Below, piece by piece: positions 36,391-46,685 of a stretch of 64,000 nucleotides of DNA. Position 1 is the stretch's first letter; every line of letters begins with the position of its first letter. The notes under the pieces are model-generated. The model had not been told where the DNA came from. It saw only the letters and a program-made list of their open reading frames with translations, and made no database searches. The DNA is from Aselliscus stoliczkanus (Eukaryota; Chordata; Mammalia; Chiroptera; Hipposideridae): contig CM066737.1 in assembly GCA_033961575.1 (NCBI GenBank), positions 100,902,709 through 100,966,708 on the forward strand, read 5' to 3'. Position numbers and translations under genes: made by a program.

Positions 36391-37977
36391 ATTTCTACTC
36401 CCCAATTTTGTAGTTAATTGAAAAATTGTTTTACCTGCTCATAATTTTTTAAAGCCAAGATTAATCTTAGCTGTTCAACCAGATTATAAATGTCTCGTGA
36501 AAAGAGAGAATGTTCTATGAATATATTTGTTCTGGGTGCCTTATAAGCACCTAACCTGGGCTAAAGATATAGGAAATGCTATTATAGGGAAGATGTGAAA
36601 GGGAAAAGATCAAGGAATGTCCCAGATGCCCAGAGGAGCCACTTAAACAAACAAACAAAAAATCAAGAATCACCAGTAAAGAAAATCAGTAGAGTTTTCT
36701 AGCTGATGAGGGTGGTGACAAAGATAGTGATAAAAGGCAAGAAGACAGAGGGTAGAGGTGAAGTACAAGGGGATTTTTTAACCCACAGAGGAGTTCATGG
36801 TAGAACAGGTAAATAAAGGGAGCCTCTGAAGATGTCATCCATCACTCATCCATTCAGCAAATACTTACGGAGCATCTTGTAGGTATGGCCAGTTTTCTAG
36901 GCATGGTAAAATAGCAGTGAGCAAAATAGGGTTTATGGGGGCTGATATACTTCTGGTGGAGGGAGGGATAGATCATTAATCAAAAGAGATAATATATTAT
37001 CTATGCATGCTGTATGTATACACATATACATGTATCTTATGTAATGTCCAGAGCACATCTATAATACCAGATAGTGATAAGCAGTGTTTTGCTAATAAGG
37101 GGTTAACAGCTGGCTTTAGGGTGGGAAAAGCCCAATAAAAGCATTTGCCAATTTCCATGGTGTAAACACTCCACAGATGATTTTAAGCTATAAACGTGAG
37201 GTCACTGAACACGGAGTCAGGAAGAGATAATATTCACAGTGCCATAAAGAAAATACAAAGCACGTTTAAGAGACTGAGGACTTCAGGGATGTTATTTTCG
37301 ATGCTGCAGTCAGAGAAGGTCTCTTCGAGGGTGTGACATTTGAATAGTGAGGTTTCTGTAGAAGGATTTGACTGTCTTATCGGTATGATTAGTGACTTCC
37401 TGAAACCTCATCGATTTGCCCTTCTCCCTGTAGAGCTGTAAATGTGGGCCAAACTGAGATTCTGCCAGGGTCCTCCTCTTCCTCTGAGGAGAGCTGGTGA
37501 GACACCTCAGAGGACAGAGCTGAAAAGAGAACAAACAAACCCCCTTCCCCACATCACACCCTTGGGATCTAGCATGTGGTTGGTAAGCTCTGTAAGAGGA
37601 CAAACTCACTGGATGTGCAGGGGTACTGGAGTCCTTACCCAGAGCAGGCTGGAAATCTTGCCTCTGTCCTAAAGATAGATGGGAGATGATTTGAAGAGTC
37701 ACTCCATAATACAAGCCTGGGCTACTTAGCAAGGCAGTCCTACTTCAGGTCGTAACATTCTCCACATGCTATCTGGGTTGTTTTCTTCTTCTTCTTTTTA
37801 AAGTGCATGCATATAGGATTTTCCATTTTCAAATGAATGCCCACAGAACTCCACAATTACAAGCTGGTGTTGGCCTATGAGAGTGGCAATTTGGTTGTGA
37901 ATTGGGTTCAGTTGGTAACTTCCAAGGATAGATGATGGATTTCCAGGAGTAAAAATGCTGGAAACATTAGGGAATTT
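36391..37977. other. Gene-free stretch
   Basis: A possible L2-like remnant lies at about 36838-36975 ('catccattcagcaaatacttacgg'). A 140-codon minus open frame at 37310-37732 has no recognisable domain. Confidence 0.45.
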
Positions 37978-38085
37978 TTTTTTTTTTTTTAGAGCACAGT
38001 GTCACTGGCCCTCACATGTGGGATCCGAACTGGGGCCACTGGCTTCCCAAGCCAGCCCTTAACCAACGCGCCACTCGGCCGGCCC
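37978..38085 (-). mobile_element. Young tRNA-derived SINE, short form
   Basis: T run, then 'cagtgtcactggccctcacatgtgggatccgaactgggg', then the complement of the head 'cgccactcggccggccc'. Target duplication is short and imperfect ('agggaattttt' against 'aggaaatgttt'). Confidence 0.88.
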
Positions 38086-38095
38086 AGGAAATGTT

Positions 38096-38871
38096 TTCAA
38101 ACTCTCCTCAACCAAGTCACTGATTTAAATGGGAAAAAAACCACAAAACCTCCAAATCCCCCTGAATGCCAAAAAAGCATACTTGAGATGTCCCCGTCAA
38201 CTGTGAGACAGTTGCTTTCCCATGAAGACCTGCCATATGGACGGTATGAGAAATCTCAAATTAAAATAAATTGTTATTCAGAGACAGCCTTTCATTTGAG
38301 CCAAGTCTCCTGACTTTACATTTCGTACCCTTTGCCATAGAATTATGAGGTCCAGTTGCGTTGTTTAAACATTTTGTAGTATTTAATTCCCCAAGTGCCA
38401 CAATCTTTGTTTTAACCTCTCTTCTATACCACAGTTGTCCTGTAGCCAGCATGAGAGAAAACAGGAACCCCGGGCCCCAACTCCCCATCTCCTGGTTCCC
38501 CTCCCCCCATTTGGGCTTCTGGGCCTCAGATGCCAAGCTCTGTGGGATCAAGTCTTCCCTTAAAATGCTGGGTTGGCTTAGGAGGGGCCTGAGGGGCACA
38601 GAAGGAAAATGGCTGGGTGAAAGCCTTGGTTCTGGTTGTGCAGTCAGGGTGACCTACAGGGACATTGCTTCAGCCGCTGGGGACTTTTACCAGGAAGGTA
38701 GGCTGGTCAGAAGGCTATTATATCCTCCCCTCCAGTGTGCCCAGTGCTCAGAGGTCAATCTTGGTCTCTGGGATTCTTCTCCTTTGGCTCTGGACCTCGG
38801 ATGCTTAGGGGGTCACTGGAAATGTTGGTGGGAGGTGAATAAGCCAAGGCAAAGGTTAAAGCTAATTGTAT
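38096..38871. other. Gene-free stretch, G+C richer
   Basis: It includes most of a 197-codon plus open frame (38361-38954) that runs into the MLT1 LTR. It has no domain or exon structure, so I treat it as accidental. Confidence 0.45.
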
Positions 38872-39225
38872 TCATTTGCTCGGGCTTCCGTGACAAAGTA
38901 CCACAGACTGGGTGGCTTGCGGGATCCTTCCTTGCCTCTTTCAGCTTCTGGTAGCCCCATGTGTTGCTTGGCTTATGGCAACATAACTCCAGCTTCTGCC
39001 TCCATCTTCATATGGCTGTCTTACCTCTGTGTCCAGATTTGCCTCTTCTTATAAGGACCCTGGCCATATTGGATTCGAGTCCTCCCTACTGCAGGAGGAC
39101 GTCATCTTACCTTCACTAATTATATCTGCAATGACCCTCCACCCGAATAACTTCATATTCTGAGGCACTGGGGATTAGGACTTCAATAGATTTTTTTTTG
39201 GGGGGGACAAGATTCAACCTATGAT
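38872..39225 (+). mobile_element. MLT1-type solo LTR
   Basis: 'ttccgtgacaaagtaccacagactgggtggctt', 'cttcttataaggaccctggccatattggatt' and 'ctgaggcactggggattaggacttcaa' follow MLT1 order. An internal block after 'gggtggctt' is shortened. Confidence 0.85.
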
Positions 39226-40815
39226 GATACTGAAGAAAGGGAGATATTTTTTCAATGAATACTCCACACTTAACACATGCAGATGGTGGCCAGGAAACAG
39301 GTGAGCCAGAGGAAACAGCTGGCTGGTCCAGGCCTAGATTGCAATTCACAAGCTGACTCTGTTGAAATTCTTGCCCCAACCACAAATGCGAGGGAGCTTG
39401 GGACAACCTCCTAGGTTTGGAGTCTTAACTCTAAATCCCCCTACTGCTGGAGGTTTAACAAGATCTGTAATGTTATTTTAACTGTGTCACTCGTGATTTA
39501 ATGCAGTTTATAAGTGGCATGGATATCTGATCAGCAGCAGCATTAGGAGAGGACTGTGGAGCCTCCCTCATTTATATCTGCCACTCTCCTTCTCTGCCCA
39601 ATTTCACTGGCCCAAAAGGCAGAAGAGTTCTAGTTTCCTTGCTGCCATTTCTCTCCCAGTCATCCTCTCTTGTCCTTCCTCTCTTGGCTGGCTGGAGCAA
39701 GCCCATAAATATTCTGAGCTGCTCTTCTGTCTCTCACTCAACCACAGGGAAAGAGGCCTGTGGAGATGAGAGTGGGAGCTCCCCAGTGTTAACAAGGGTC
39801 ACTAAAGAAGACTTTCTGGTCAGTCCTTCCTTTATTTCAGCAGCCTTGGCAATCCTTCTCATTTCAAACCCTTCAGTTACCTGTCCCACTTGCAGTGAAA
39901 CAAGCTTACAGGATGGTGTTTGACACAGAGAAACAGAGAGAGGGGTTCCTTTTCTCTCCATGTTTAGAGGTGAAAGGGGATTTCCTGGGTAATGGTATGA
40001 TTTACTTTTAAGTGAGCTGTCAAATAAAGTGATCTTTCTCATTAATTCTTTTGGGGGAAGAGCCCCCAATATACACAGTGAAGACTTTCATTCCAAATTC
40101 ACACAGCATACAAGATAGAGATCCTCCCCCAACGCTCACACCCCCATGCAGATATTTCCCCCTTAGGCATGCTCAAAATGCAGATGCGTTTATGATTGTA
40201 GGCCAAACAAACAAAATCCACACCTAAGAGCCCACACTCTTGGATATCAGTTTGAGGCTCCCCAAGATTTTAGATCACTCTCCATAGGATTTACAGACGA
40301 TAGTCTACATCAAGGGTCCTGGACCTTGTTTTGAAATATGGGAATTTTTGGCAACTTGGGAAAGACTGTATGTAGATCCCTTCTCAGAAAAATGTTTTTA
40401 AATGCATTAAACAAAATGCAAAGCTTTACAAAGGAAACCAATTATATTGAACGTAGTTCTCAAAATATTAAAAAATAAATTTGTGATATATTTCTGCATC
40501 TTTGCTTTAAATAAGAAGATCTAGCTTCAATAACTACTGTATTTTTTTTAGCAACTGATCAACTTGCATTTAGTAAATAAATAATTGAGAATCTACACAA
40601 AGATTTAGATAGAAGGCATTTTTTACTACTGTAATTTTTAAGTAGTGATGAGCATAAGAAATGATATTTTAGGATATCTGCAACAACTGTAATGTGATGT
40701 GTCTGTGATTTCTGTTGGTGAAAAAGTCACAGGTGTAGTTAATATAACTGAAATGTGTGGCCTATATTACTAATTGAAGAAAACACTCAATTTCATCTAA
40801 GGTGAGGAAATATAG
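39226..40815. other. Gene-free unique stretch
   Basis: Ordinary sequence, A+T-rich after 40380. No repeat or exon recognised. Confidence 0.5.
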
Positions 40816-40884
40816 AGATGTAATTTTTTTTAATTTTATTTTTCAATTACAGTTGATATACAATATTGTATTAGTTTCAGGTGT

Positions 40885-41076
40885 TCAACATTGCCAAAAA
40901 ATGTATACACATTTTAAGAGATGTTATGTATGTATTACTTTTCGATGTAGAATGAATACTGACTAGTTATTTTGTAGAATATAATGATTTGAGTTATCGG
41001 TATATATTGAATATTACAATTTTAATACTTATTTTTCCTTTCTTAAAATGTGTATACATTTTTTTGGCACCCTCTG
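40885..41076. mobile_element. Tc1/mariner-like MITE inside an L1 3' UTR
   Basis: A near-perfect inverted repeat pairs 'tgccaaaaaatgtatacacattttaaga' (40892-40918) with its complement at 41041-41069. The right boundary is followed by TA (41077-41078). It interrupts L1 3' UTR text that resumes at 'ttattacaatattattgactata'. The left boundary is approximate. Confidence 0.75.
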
Positions 41077-41453
41077 TAGTTATTACAATATTATTGACTA
41101 TATTCCCTATGCTATACTTTATATCCCCGTGACTGTTTTAATAACTGCAATTTTTACTTAATCCCTTTTACCTTTTTCCCCCATCCCTCTGACTCCTCTC
41201 CCACCTGGCAACCATCAGTTTGTTCTCTGTATCTATGATTTTGTTTCTGTTTCATTTGTTCATTTATTTTGTTGTTTTTTTAGATTCCACCTATAAATGA
41301 AATCATATGGTATTTGTCTTTCTCAGTCTGACTTATTTCACTTAGCATAATACCCTCTAGGTCCACCCATATTGTTGCAAATGGCGGGATTTCATTCCTT
41401 TTTATGACTGAGTAATATTCCGTTGTGTATTGTACTACATCTTTAGCTACCCA

Positions 41454-41795
41454 TCAATGCTGCAATGAACATAGGGGTGCATTTATCTTTTCAATTGGTG
41501 TTTTGGATGTCTTCAGATAAATACCCAGAAGTAGAATTGCTGGGTCCTTAGGTAGTTCTATTTTTAATTTTTTCAGGAACCTCCATGCTGTTTTCGATAG
41601 TGGCTGCACCAATCTGCAATCCCACCAACTGTGCAGCAGGGTTCCCTTTTCTCCACATCCTCGCCAACATTTGTTTGTTGATTTATTGATAATAGCCATT
41701 CTGACTGGAGTGACGTGGTATCTCATTGTGGCTTTTATTTGCATTTCCCTGATAATTAGTGAGGTTGAACATCTTTTCATGGGTCTTTTGGCCAA
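41454..41795 (-). pseudogene. L1 ORF2 C-terminal fragment
   Basis: About 113 codons match the end of L1 ORF2p: '[17 protein letters not shown]', the cysteine-rich '[12 protein letters not shown]' and 'LLLGIYLKT'. The distal C-terminus is missing through a deletion near 41450. No endonuclease or reverse transcriptase domain is present. Confidence 0.88.
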
Positions 41796-41930
41796 CTGTA
41801 TGTCCTCTGGAGAAATGTCTGTTCAGGTCCTCTGCCCATTTTCTAATTGGATTATTTTCTTTTTAATATTGAGCTGCATGAGTTCTTTATATATTATAGA
41901 TAGTAACCCCTTATCAGATAAGATGTAATT

Positions 41931-42769
41931 GTTTCCCATCTGACTTCACAGACACTTTGGGGATCTGTGAACCCAGATCAGAACCCCCAGACTGTGAGGG
42001 CCTCTTGGTCTCCTTAGCTCTCTGTCACGTGGGCCCTCCACAGTGGCCTGTGGAGGTGACATTGTCTACACTTCTCATCATCCCTCACCCTCAGGGGAAG
42101 CTGAGCCAAATTCTGAGCCCTGCTTGAATGGGGTAGAACTTGGAAAGTCTCGCTGAGGCTGGGAGTTTGCCTCTTCAGAACATCCCATCTGCCCCTCCTT
42201 GGGGACCATAGCTCTGGTTCCTTTCAGTAGAAATGCCTGTTTTCTTCCCCTCCCTTCCTCATAGCTATAGGCATTGTCCTTGGGGGTCCCATTCCTGCCA
42301 TAGTTGCTCATTTGTGGCTCCTGCTGCCAGGCCAGGGTCAGCCCCTGCCTCTCCATGTGCCACCCTGCCTGATGCCACCCCTGTGAAGTGAGCTGCCCCG
42401 CCCAAAATCCCACACCACCCACCACGGGCCCCTTTGTGCACTGACCATTCACCTGCCCTTTCTGCATTTCCCCCTTGTTCTCCTCACCCCTTATGCCCAA
42501 CCCCCATATCGGCCTGCTGCCCCACAGAGCATTCTATTATCCTTGCCCCAGTTCATACAGAACAGCAAGGCCTCTGTTCCCGGACCAGAGAATCTCCAGA
42601 TCTCCCACCTCTTCCAAAACATCCTCAAATTCATTTTTTAATTCAGAGTCTCCTTAACACTCGCCATATATTTAATCATTTCCTTCCTCATCTTGGGAAA
42701 AAGGTGGAAACTGTACAATCCTCATGCATGTGGACTAAAAATTGCATTTAATTACTTTAAAAAATCTTA
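41931..42769. other. Gene-free stretch, C-rich on plus strand
   Basis: Long pyrimidine-rich segments (42380-42620) give proline-rich spurious frames. A 140-codon minus frame (42078-42500) has no domain. No exon supported. Confidence 0.45.
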
Positions 42770-42881
42770 TATAGCATTTACAATGTTCAGAAACTGTCTT
42801 ATACACTTTACAAATACCATTTCATTTAATCTTTGTAACAACTCTATGAGGTGGGTACAGATAAGGAGACTGAGGAACAGA

Positions 42882-43523
42882 GTACCAGATTCAGCAAACT
42901 TTTTTTAAAAAGATTTTATTGGGGAATTGGGGGAGGGGAACAATGTTGGGGAACCGGGGAAGGGGAACAGACAAGTTGCTGTCCTTTTGTTCCTCAGTCT
43001 AGTTGTGGAGGACGTCGCTTCATTGGCCCATGTTGGTATCATCATTGTTGTCTTCCTGGGTGAGGCAGTTGCTTGCCGGCCATTGGGCGGCCACTCACGG
43101 CGGATTATGGCAGCTCACAAAAGCGCATGCCTGCTGCTGGTCAGCCCCACTGCAGCCTACACCGTCACCGGCAACTCACGGAGCCCAGCTTGAGGTCGAG
43201 CTGTTGTTCACCATCTTAGCTGTAGAGGGCACAGCATTACTCATGTGGCACTCATGTGGGATCCGAACCGGAGCCTTACTGCTCAGAGCTGGCATCCCAA
43301 GCCAACTCCTAGCCAACGCACCGCTCGGCAGGCCCCCAGATTCAGCTAATTAAAATACAGGATGCCCAATTATATATGAATTTCAAACAAACAACAAATA
43401 TTTTCAGTTGTTATTTAATATATCCCATGCAACATTTGGAATATATTTATACTAAAAAGTTGTTTGTTGTTTATCTGAAATTCAAATTGAACTCAGTGAC
43501 CTGTATCTTATCTGGCACCCTAC
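42882..43523. repeat. Palindromic MITE, split by a long SINE
   Basis: The parts are about 42882-42899 and 43336-43523. The right part folds on itself: 'tgaatttcaaacaaacaaca' pairs with 'tgttgtttatctgaaattca'. The outer ends 'accagattcagc' and 'cttatctggcaccct' are weak inverted repeats. This is an old non-autonomous DNA transposon; I do not name the family. Confidence 0.7.
42900..43335 (-). mobile_element. Long composite T+ SINE
   Basis: Complement ends AATAAAATCTTT plus A's (from 42907-42919). The extension and head match the other long copies, ending in the complement of 'cgcaccgctcggcaggccc'. Target duplication 'ccagattcagc' (42885-42895, 43336-43346) lies in the host MITE. Two stretches of the GGGGAA-rich tail repeat, as in the 19128 copy. 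Confidence 0.92.
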
Positions 43524-43640
43524 TCAGAGAAGTGAAGCAACTTACCCAAGATCACAGAGCTAGCAAGTGGCAGACCCAGGATTCAAACCCAGAAAGTCTG
43601 GCTCCAGAATCCTTGTTCTTAGCCACCTTTCTCAGAAAGA

Positions 43641-44234
43641 TGAAAGTCACATTATTGCAATACATGGAACATGTATTTCTTGCAGTGATTCTAAGATAAA
43701 CCTATTCAGAAATCAGGCTAGTTTGTTGTTTGAGATTACTGCCTAAAGAATAAGTCTAGTGAACCCACTTTGAGTGAGGTAGTGGTGTTGTTCAATCACA
43801 GCTGCCCTAACAAAAGATGTCTGATTGTAGGAAGAACTTTCTGTGTTGGCCCCATTAAAAGCTGGATGATTTGGATCTGATTGTGAAAAAGGAAGGCTTA
43901 ATGTGCTCTTAGCTGCTGGGAAAATCTTTTCAAGGATCAGCCATGGAGCCCACCCCCAGAGTCATCCAGTTTATACACCTCTTCTTCTGCCTGGTTGGAA
44001 AGAAACCAATAGAATGCATGTTCCACCCATCACCCGTCAGGCCTCACTGGTCTCCAGCACTTCCATTAAAATTCAAGTGGATGATCTGAGCTGAGTGGTC
44101 ACTCTGACTGTCAACCTGCACTTAACAGCAAGAATCTGAAATGGGGTTCACTGAATTGCATTCCTGAGCAGAGGGCAGAATCTTGGATGCCTTGAGTATG
44201 TATGGTAGTTTCTGGTGTCAATCCCTCCCCATCA
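43641..44234. other. Gene-free unique stretch
   Basis: No repeat or exon recognised. Confidence 0.5.
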
Positions 44235-44690
44235 GAGATAGACACTCTCATTGATGGTGGAAGCATAAGATTTGTACAACTCTTGTAAAGGGCAGCTTGA
44301 CAAGATCTATCAAAATTAGAAGTGGGTATACCCTTTGAATCAACAATTTCCCTTCTGGAAATTTTCCTACAAATACACTCCTCCACATTTGTACAAAGTG
44401 GCATGTGAACAAGGTTATTCACTGCAGCACTGTTGGCACTAGCAAAATATTTGAAACTAATGAAAGGATCCTCCAAAGGGAACATAAATAAGTTATATTG
44501 CATCTATACTATGGAATACTATACAGCCATGAAAAGGGAATTAAGAAACATATGCATGAATGTGAAAAGCTCTCCAAGATAAATTGTAAAGTGTAGAAAA
44601 AGAGAAGGTAGAGTGGAGTAAAAAACAGTTGGTGAAAAACTTTGAGGGGGGATTGAATATGAATATATGAGTTGTGATAAAGATACAGTG

Positions 44691-45199
44691 AATGTTTAAA
44701 TAAAAAATTTATTACAGTAAAAGACACATTGCCATTACCCTCCCCAAATACCCCCCTCGTTTTGAACACACTTATCCCATAACCCTTGCCACTTTCTGAA
44801 GCAGTTCTGGAAGCCCTCTTTCATGAGTGTCTCTACTTCACCCTCCATCACGACAATGCTCCATGTCACACATCGCTTCTGTTGCAGCAATTTCTGTCAA
44901 ATAAAACCATTATGGTGTGTCCTCATCCACCTCACTCACCAGATTTGACGCTGTGTGACTTCTGACTCTTTCCCAAAGTCAAAATGACCATGAAAGGTAA
45001 ACATTTTGAATTGATTCAGGACATCAAGGCAGCCATGACAGCGCAACTAAAGACACTCAGGAAAGAGGACTTCCAGAGTTGCTTCAAAAAGTGGCAAGAA
45101 TGATGGGATAAGTGTGTTCAAAGTGGGGGTGGGGGGCGTATTTTAAGGGGATTAATGGCAGTGTGTCTTTTACTGCAATAAATTCTTTTATTAAACATT
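44691..45199 (+). mobile_element. Mariner element relic, different family from 29955
   Basis: Long inverted repeats 'tttattacagtaaaagacac' (from about 44708) and 'gtgtcttttactgcaataaa' (to about 45184) extend outward as 'aatgtttaa..aaa' on both sides. At about 509 bp it lacks the 5' half of a mariner. TIR sequence differs from the 29955 element, so a second family was active in this genome. Confidence 0.87.
44815..45105 (+). pseudogene. Mariner transposase C-terminal half
   Basis: The frame encodes LHHDNAP with its catalytic Asp codon at 44852-44854 and a third Asp at 44957-44959 ('LTLCDF'). They are exactly 105 nt apart, so 34 residues lie between, as in DD34D mariner transposases. A TGA stop follows almost at once (44963-44965). 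The first catalytic Asp and the DNA-binding domain are missing. Confidence 0.87.
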
Positions 45200-45435
45200 T
45201 ACCGTATTTTTTTATCACACCTCATATGCACATATATATTTGATTGTATATAATGAAAATATCCCTGAAAGTAAACATAAGAAACAGGTAACATTCACTG
45301 TCTATAGGGAGGGGAACTGGGTGGCTGGGCAACAGAGGTGGAAAGAACTGGTCACTATATAGTCTTTTATACTCTAAGAAAGTTGGATCATGTGCATTCA
45401 TTATTTGTTAAAAAATATATATTATTAATAAAAAA

Positions 45436-46199
45436 AACCCCACTTCTCCTCACCACACACTAAAAGATCACATAACTGGGGCAGGGAAGAGGCTGAGGGA
45501 ATTAGGGCCTATAATTCTCTCAATAGATTTGGAGATGAAAATGGGATCTTGCTCCTCTTCCTGAAAGTTTCCCTCTGGTGAATGCCTTCCTACTTTTTTA
45601 CAACAAAGAAAAGAGGGAAAATGCCCCCAAGCCAAGCAAATCCTTGATCCATTCCAGTACCTTTGGGGAAGCAGCAGTCCATTTCCGATCAGTGTTTTCT
45701 ATTCTGCCTTTCAGAAACTCGACACTCTTCAGTTCACTGTCGCCCATGTGTTTTTCTTCAGAACAGCTAACCCAGAACCCAAAATCCATCTGGGATGGCT
45801 GCCCCTTATGTAAGAAGGTCCAGGCCCATTATTAACCCCACCATCTAGCAGAGAAAGAGAAACAAGCCCAAAGTCCAACAGTTAGGAATTTCAATATGGA
45901 GTCGATGCTGCTTCTGTACAGGCTCTCACTCGGTCATTCTCACCAAGAGCATCTGAACATCTGAGTTTTTGCACAGATCTGGTCACAGGAGCCACTGTAA
46001 CAAGTACACTGTTGCTCATGTGGGTTGCACCTCCTCAAAGCTGTGAGCTGAGAGTGTACACCAAGTCCCTCGGGGCAGGGGCAGAGGCCTCTTTGGCAGT
46101 GATCCCCTCAAGATTTAGAAATTCAAGTAGTTGGTGAAAAACAGGTTCTGACATACCATACAAACTTGGATTTCTACTTATTTGCCTCACAAACTCTTA
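45436..46199. other. Gene-free unique stretch
   Basis: Overlapping opposite-strand frames of 85 and 63 codons near 45580-45835 have no domain. No repeat recognised. Confidence 0.5.
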
Positions 46200-46412
46200 T
46201 GTGGCACTTATTATACGGCAGCACCTCTTTATGCACTTTATAAATATTAATTAACTTAATCTTCATAACAACTCTGTCAGGTAGTAACTATTAACATCCC
46301 CATTTTACAAATGAGTATACTGAGGAACAGAGGGATTAGGTCACTTGCTCAAAATTACACAGCTTAGGTTTTGGCAGAGTTGGAATTCAAACCTGGGGAT
46401 CTGGCTCCATCA
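46200..46412 (-). repeat. MIR SINE
   Basis: Reverse-complement MIR blocks 'ccccattttacaaatgagtatactgaggaacagagg' and 'ttcaaacctggggatctggctcca' are clear. Confidence 0.8.
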
Positions 46413-46426
46413 TGCATATGTTTAAA

Positions 46427-46685
46427 CACTGGAATAATGGGAAATTGGTGAGGTTTCCAAACCAGGCATCTTGGGCATTCCCTGAACAGGCAGTATAATT
46501 CATGTTAACAACCTGGGCTAGTCCAGGGGTTCAAGATCTGTCCAGACAATTAGCAATAAAGTGGTCTGTACGGATCTTGAACCCCTGGACTAGTCCTGGT
46601 TGTTAACATGGGATTATACTGCCTGTTTAGGAAATTCGCAAGACCTCTGATTTTGAAATCTCATCAATTTCCCACTACTCCAGTG
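46427..46685. mobile_element. Long-hairpin MITE, 259 bp
   Basis: Left arm 46427-46541 ('cactggaataatgggaaatt...') and right arm 46570-46685 ('...aatttcccactactccagtg') are inverted copies at roughly 85% identity by eye, separated by under 30 bases. The innermost 25 bases pair almost perfectly ('aggggttcaagatc' with 'gatcttgaacccct'). Flanking 'tttaaa' occurs on both sides. No coding capacity. Best read as a palindromic DNA-transposon derivative. Confidence 0.88.

Larger units (their letters stand above)
40826..41920 (-). mobile_element. 5'-truncated L1 with an inserted MITE
   Basis: The target duplication 'agatgtaatt' flanks it (40816-40825, 41921-41930). On the minus strand it runs from the ORF2 C-terminal region to a 3' UTR and poly-A. 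A separate inverted-repeat element lies inside at about 40885-41076. Confidence 0.85.
42770..43640 (-). repeat. MIR SINE split by two later insertions
   Basis: MIR parts lie at about 42770-42881 ('actttacaaataccatttcatttaatctttgtaacaactctatgaggtggg') and about 43524-43640 ('agaagtgaagcaacttacccaagatcacagagctagcaagtgg'). They rejoin in the correct order once the inner elements are removed. Confidence 0.82.
44235..45435 (+). repeat. Old L1 3' region, split by a mariner
   Basis: Sense ORF2-to-3'-UTR sequence includes 'tggaatactatacagccatgaaaag' and 'gggaggggaactgggtggctgggcaacagaggtgg' and ends A-rich near 45435. The mariner relic at 44691-45199 interrupts the 3' UTR. Confidence 0.78.

Noticed and set aside
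38361..38954. 197-codon open frame on the plus strand, the longest non-L1 frame
   Set aside because: It runs into an MLT1 LTR and lies in a G+C-richer stretch where stops are rarer. No domain or splice structure. A search against mammalian proteins would settle it.
42380..42660. Proline-rich frames in a C-rich region
   Set aside because: Several frames are open at once because of base composition; no motif supports a protein.
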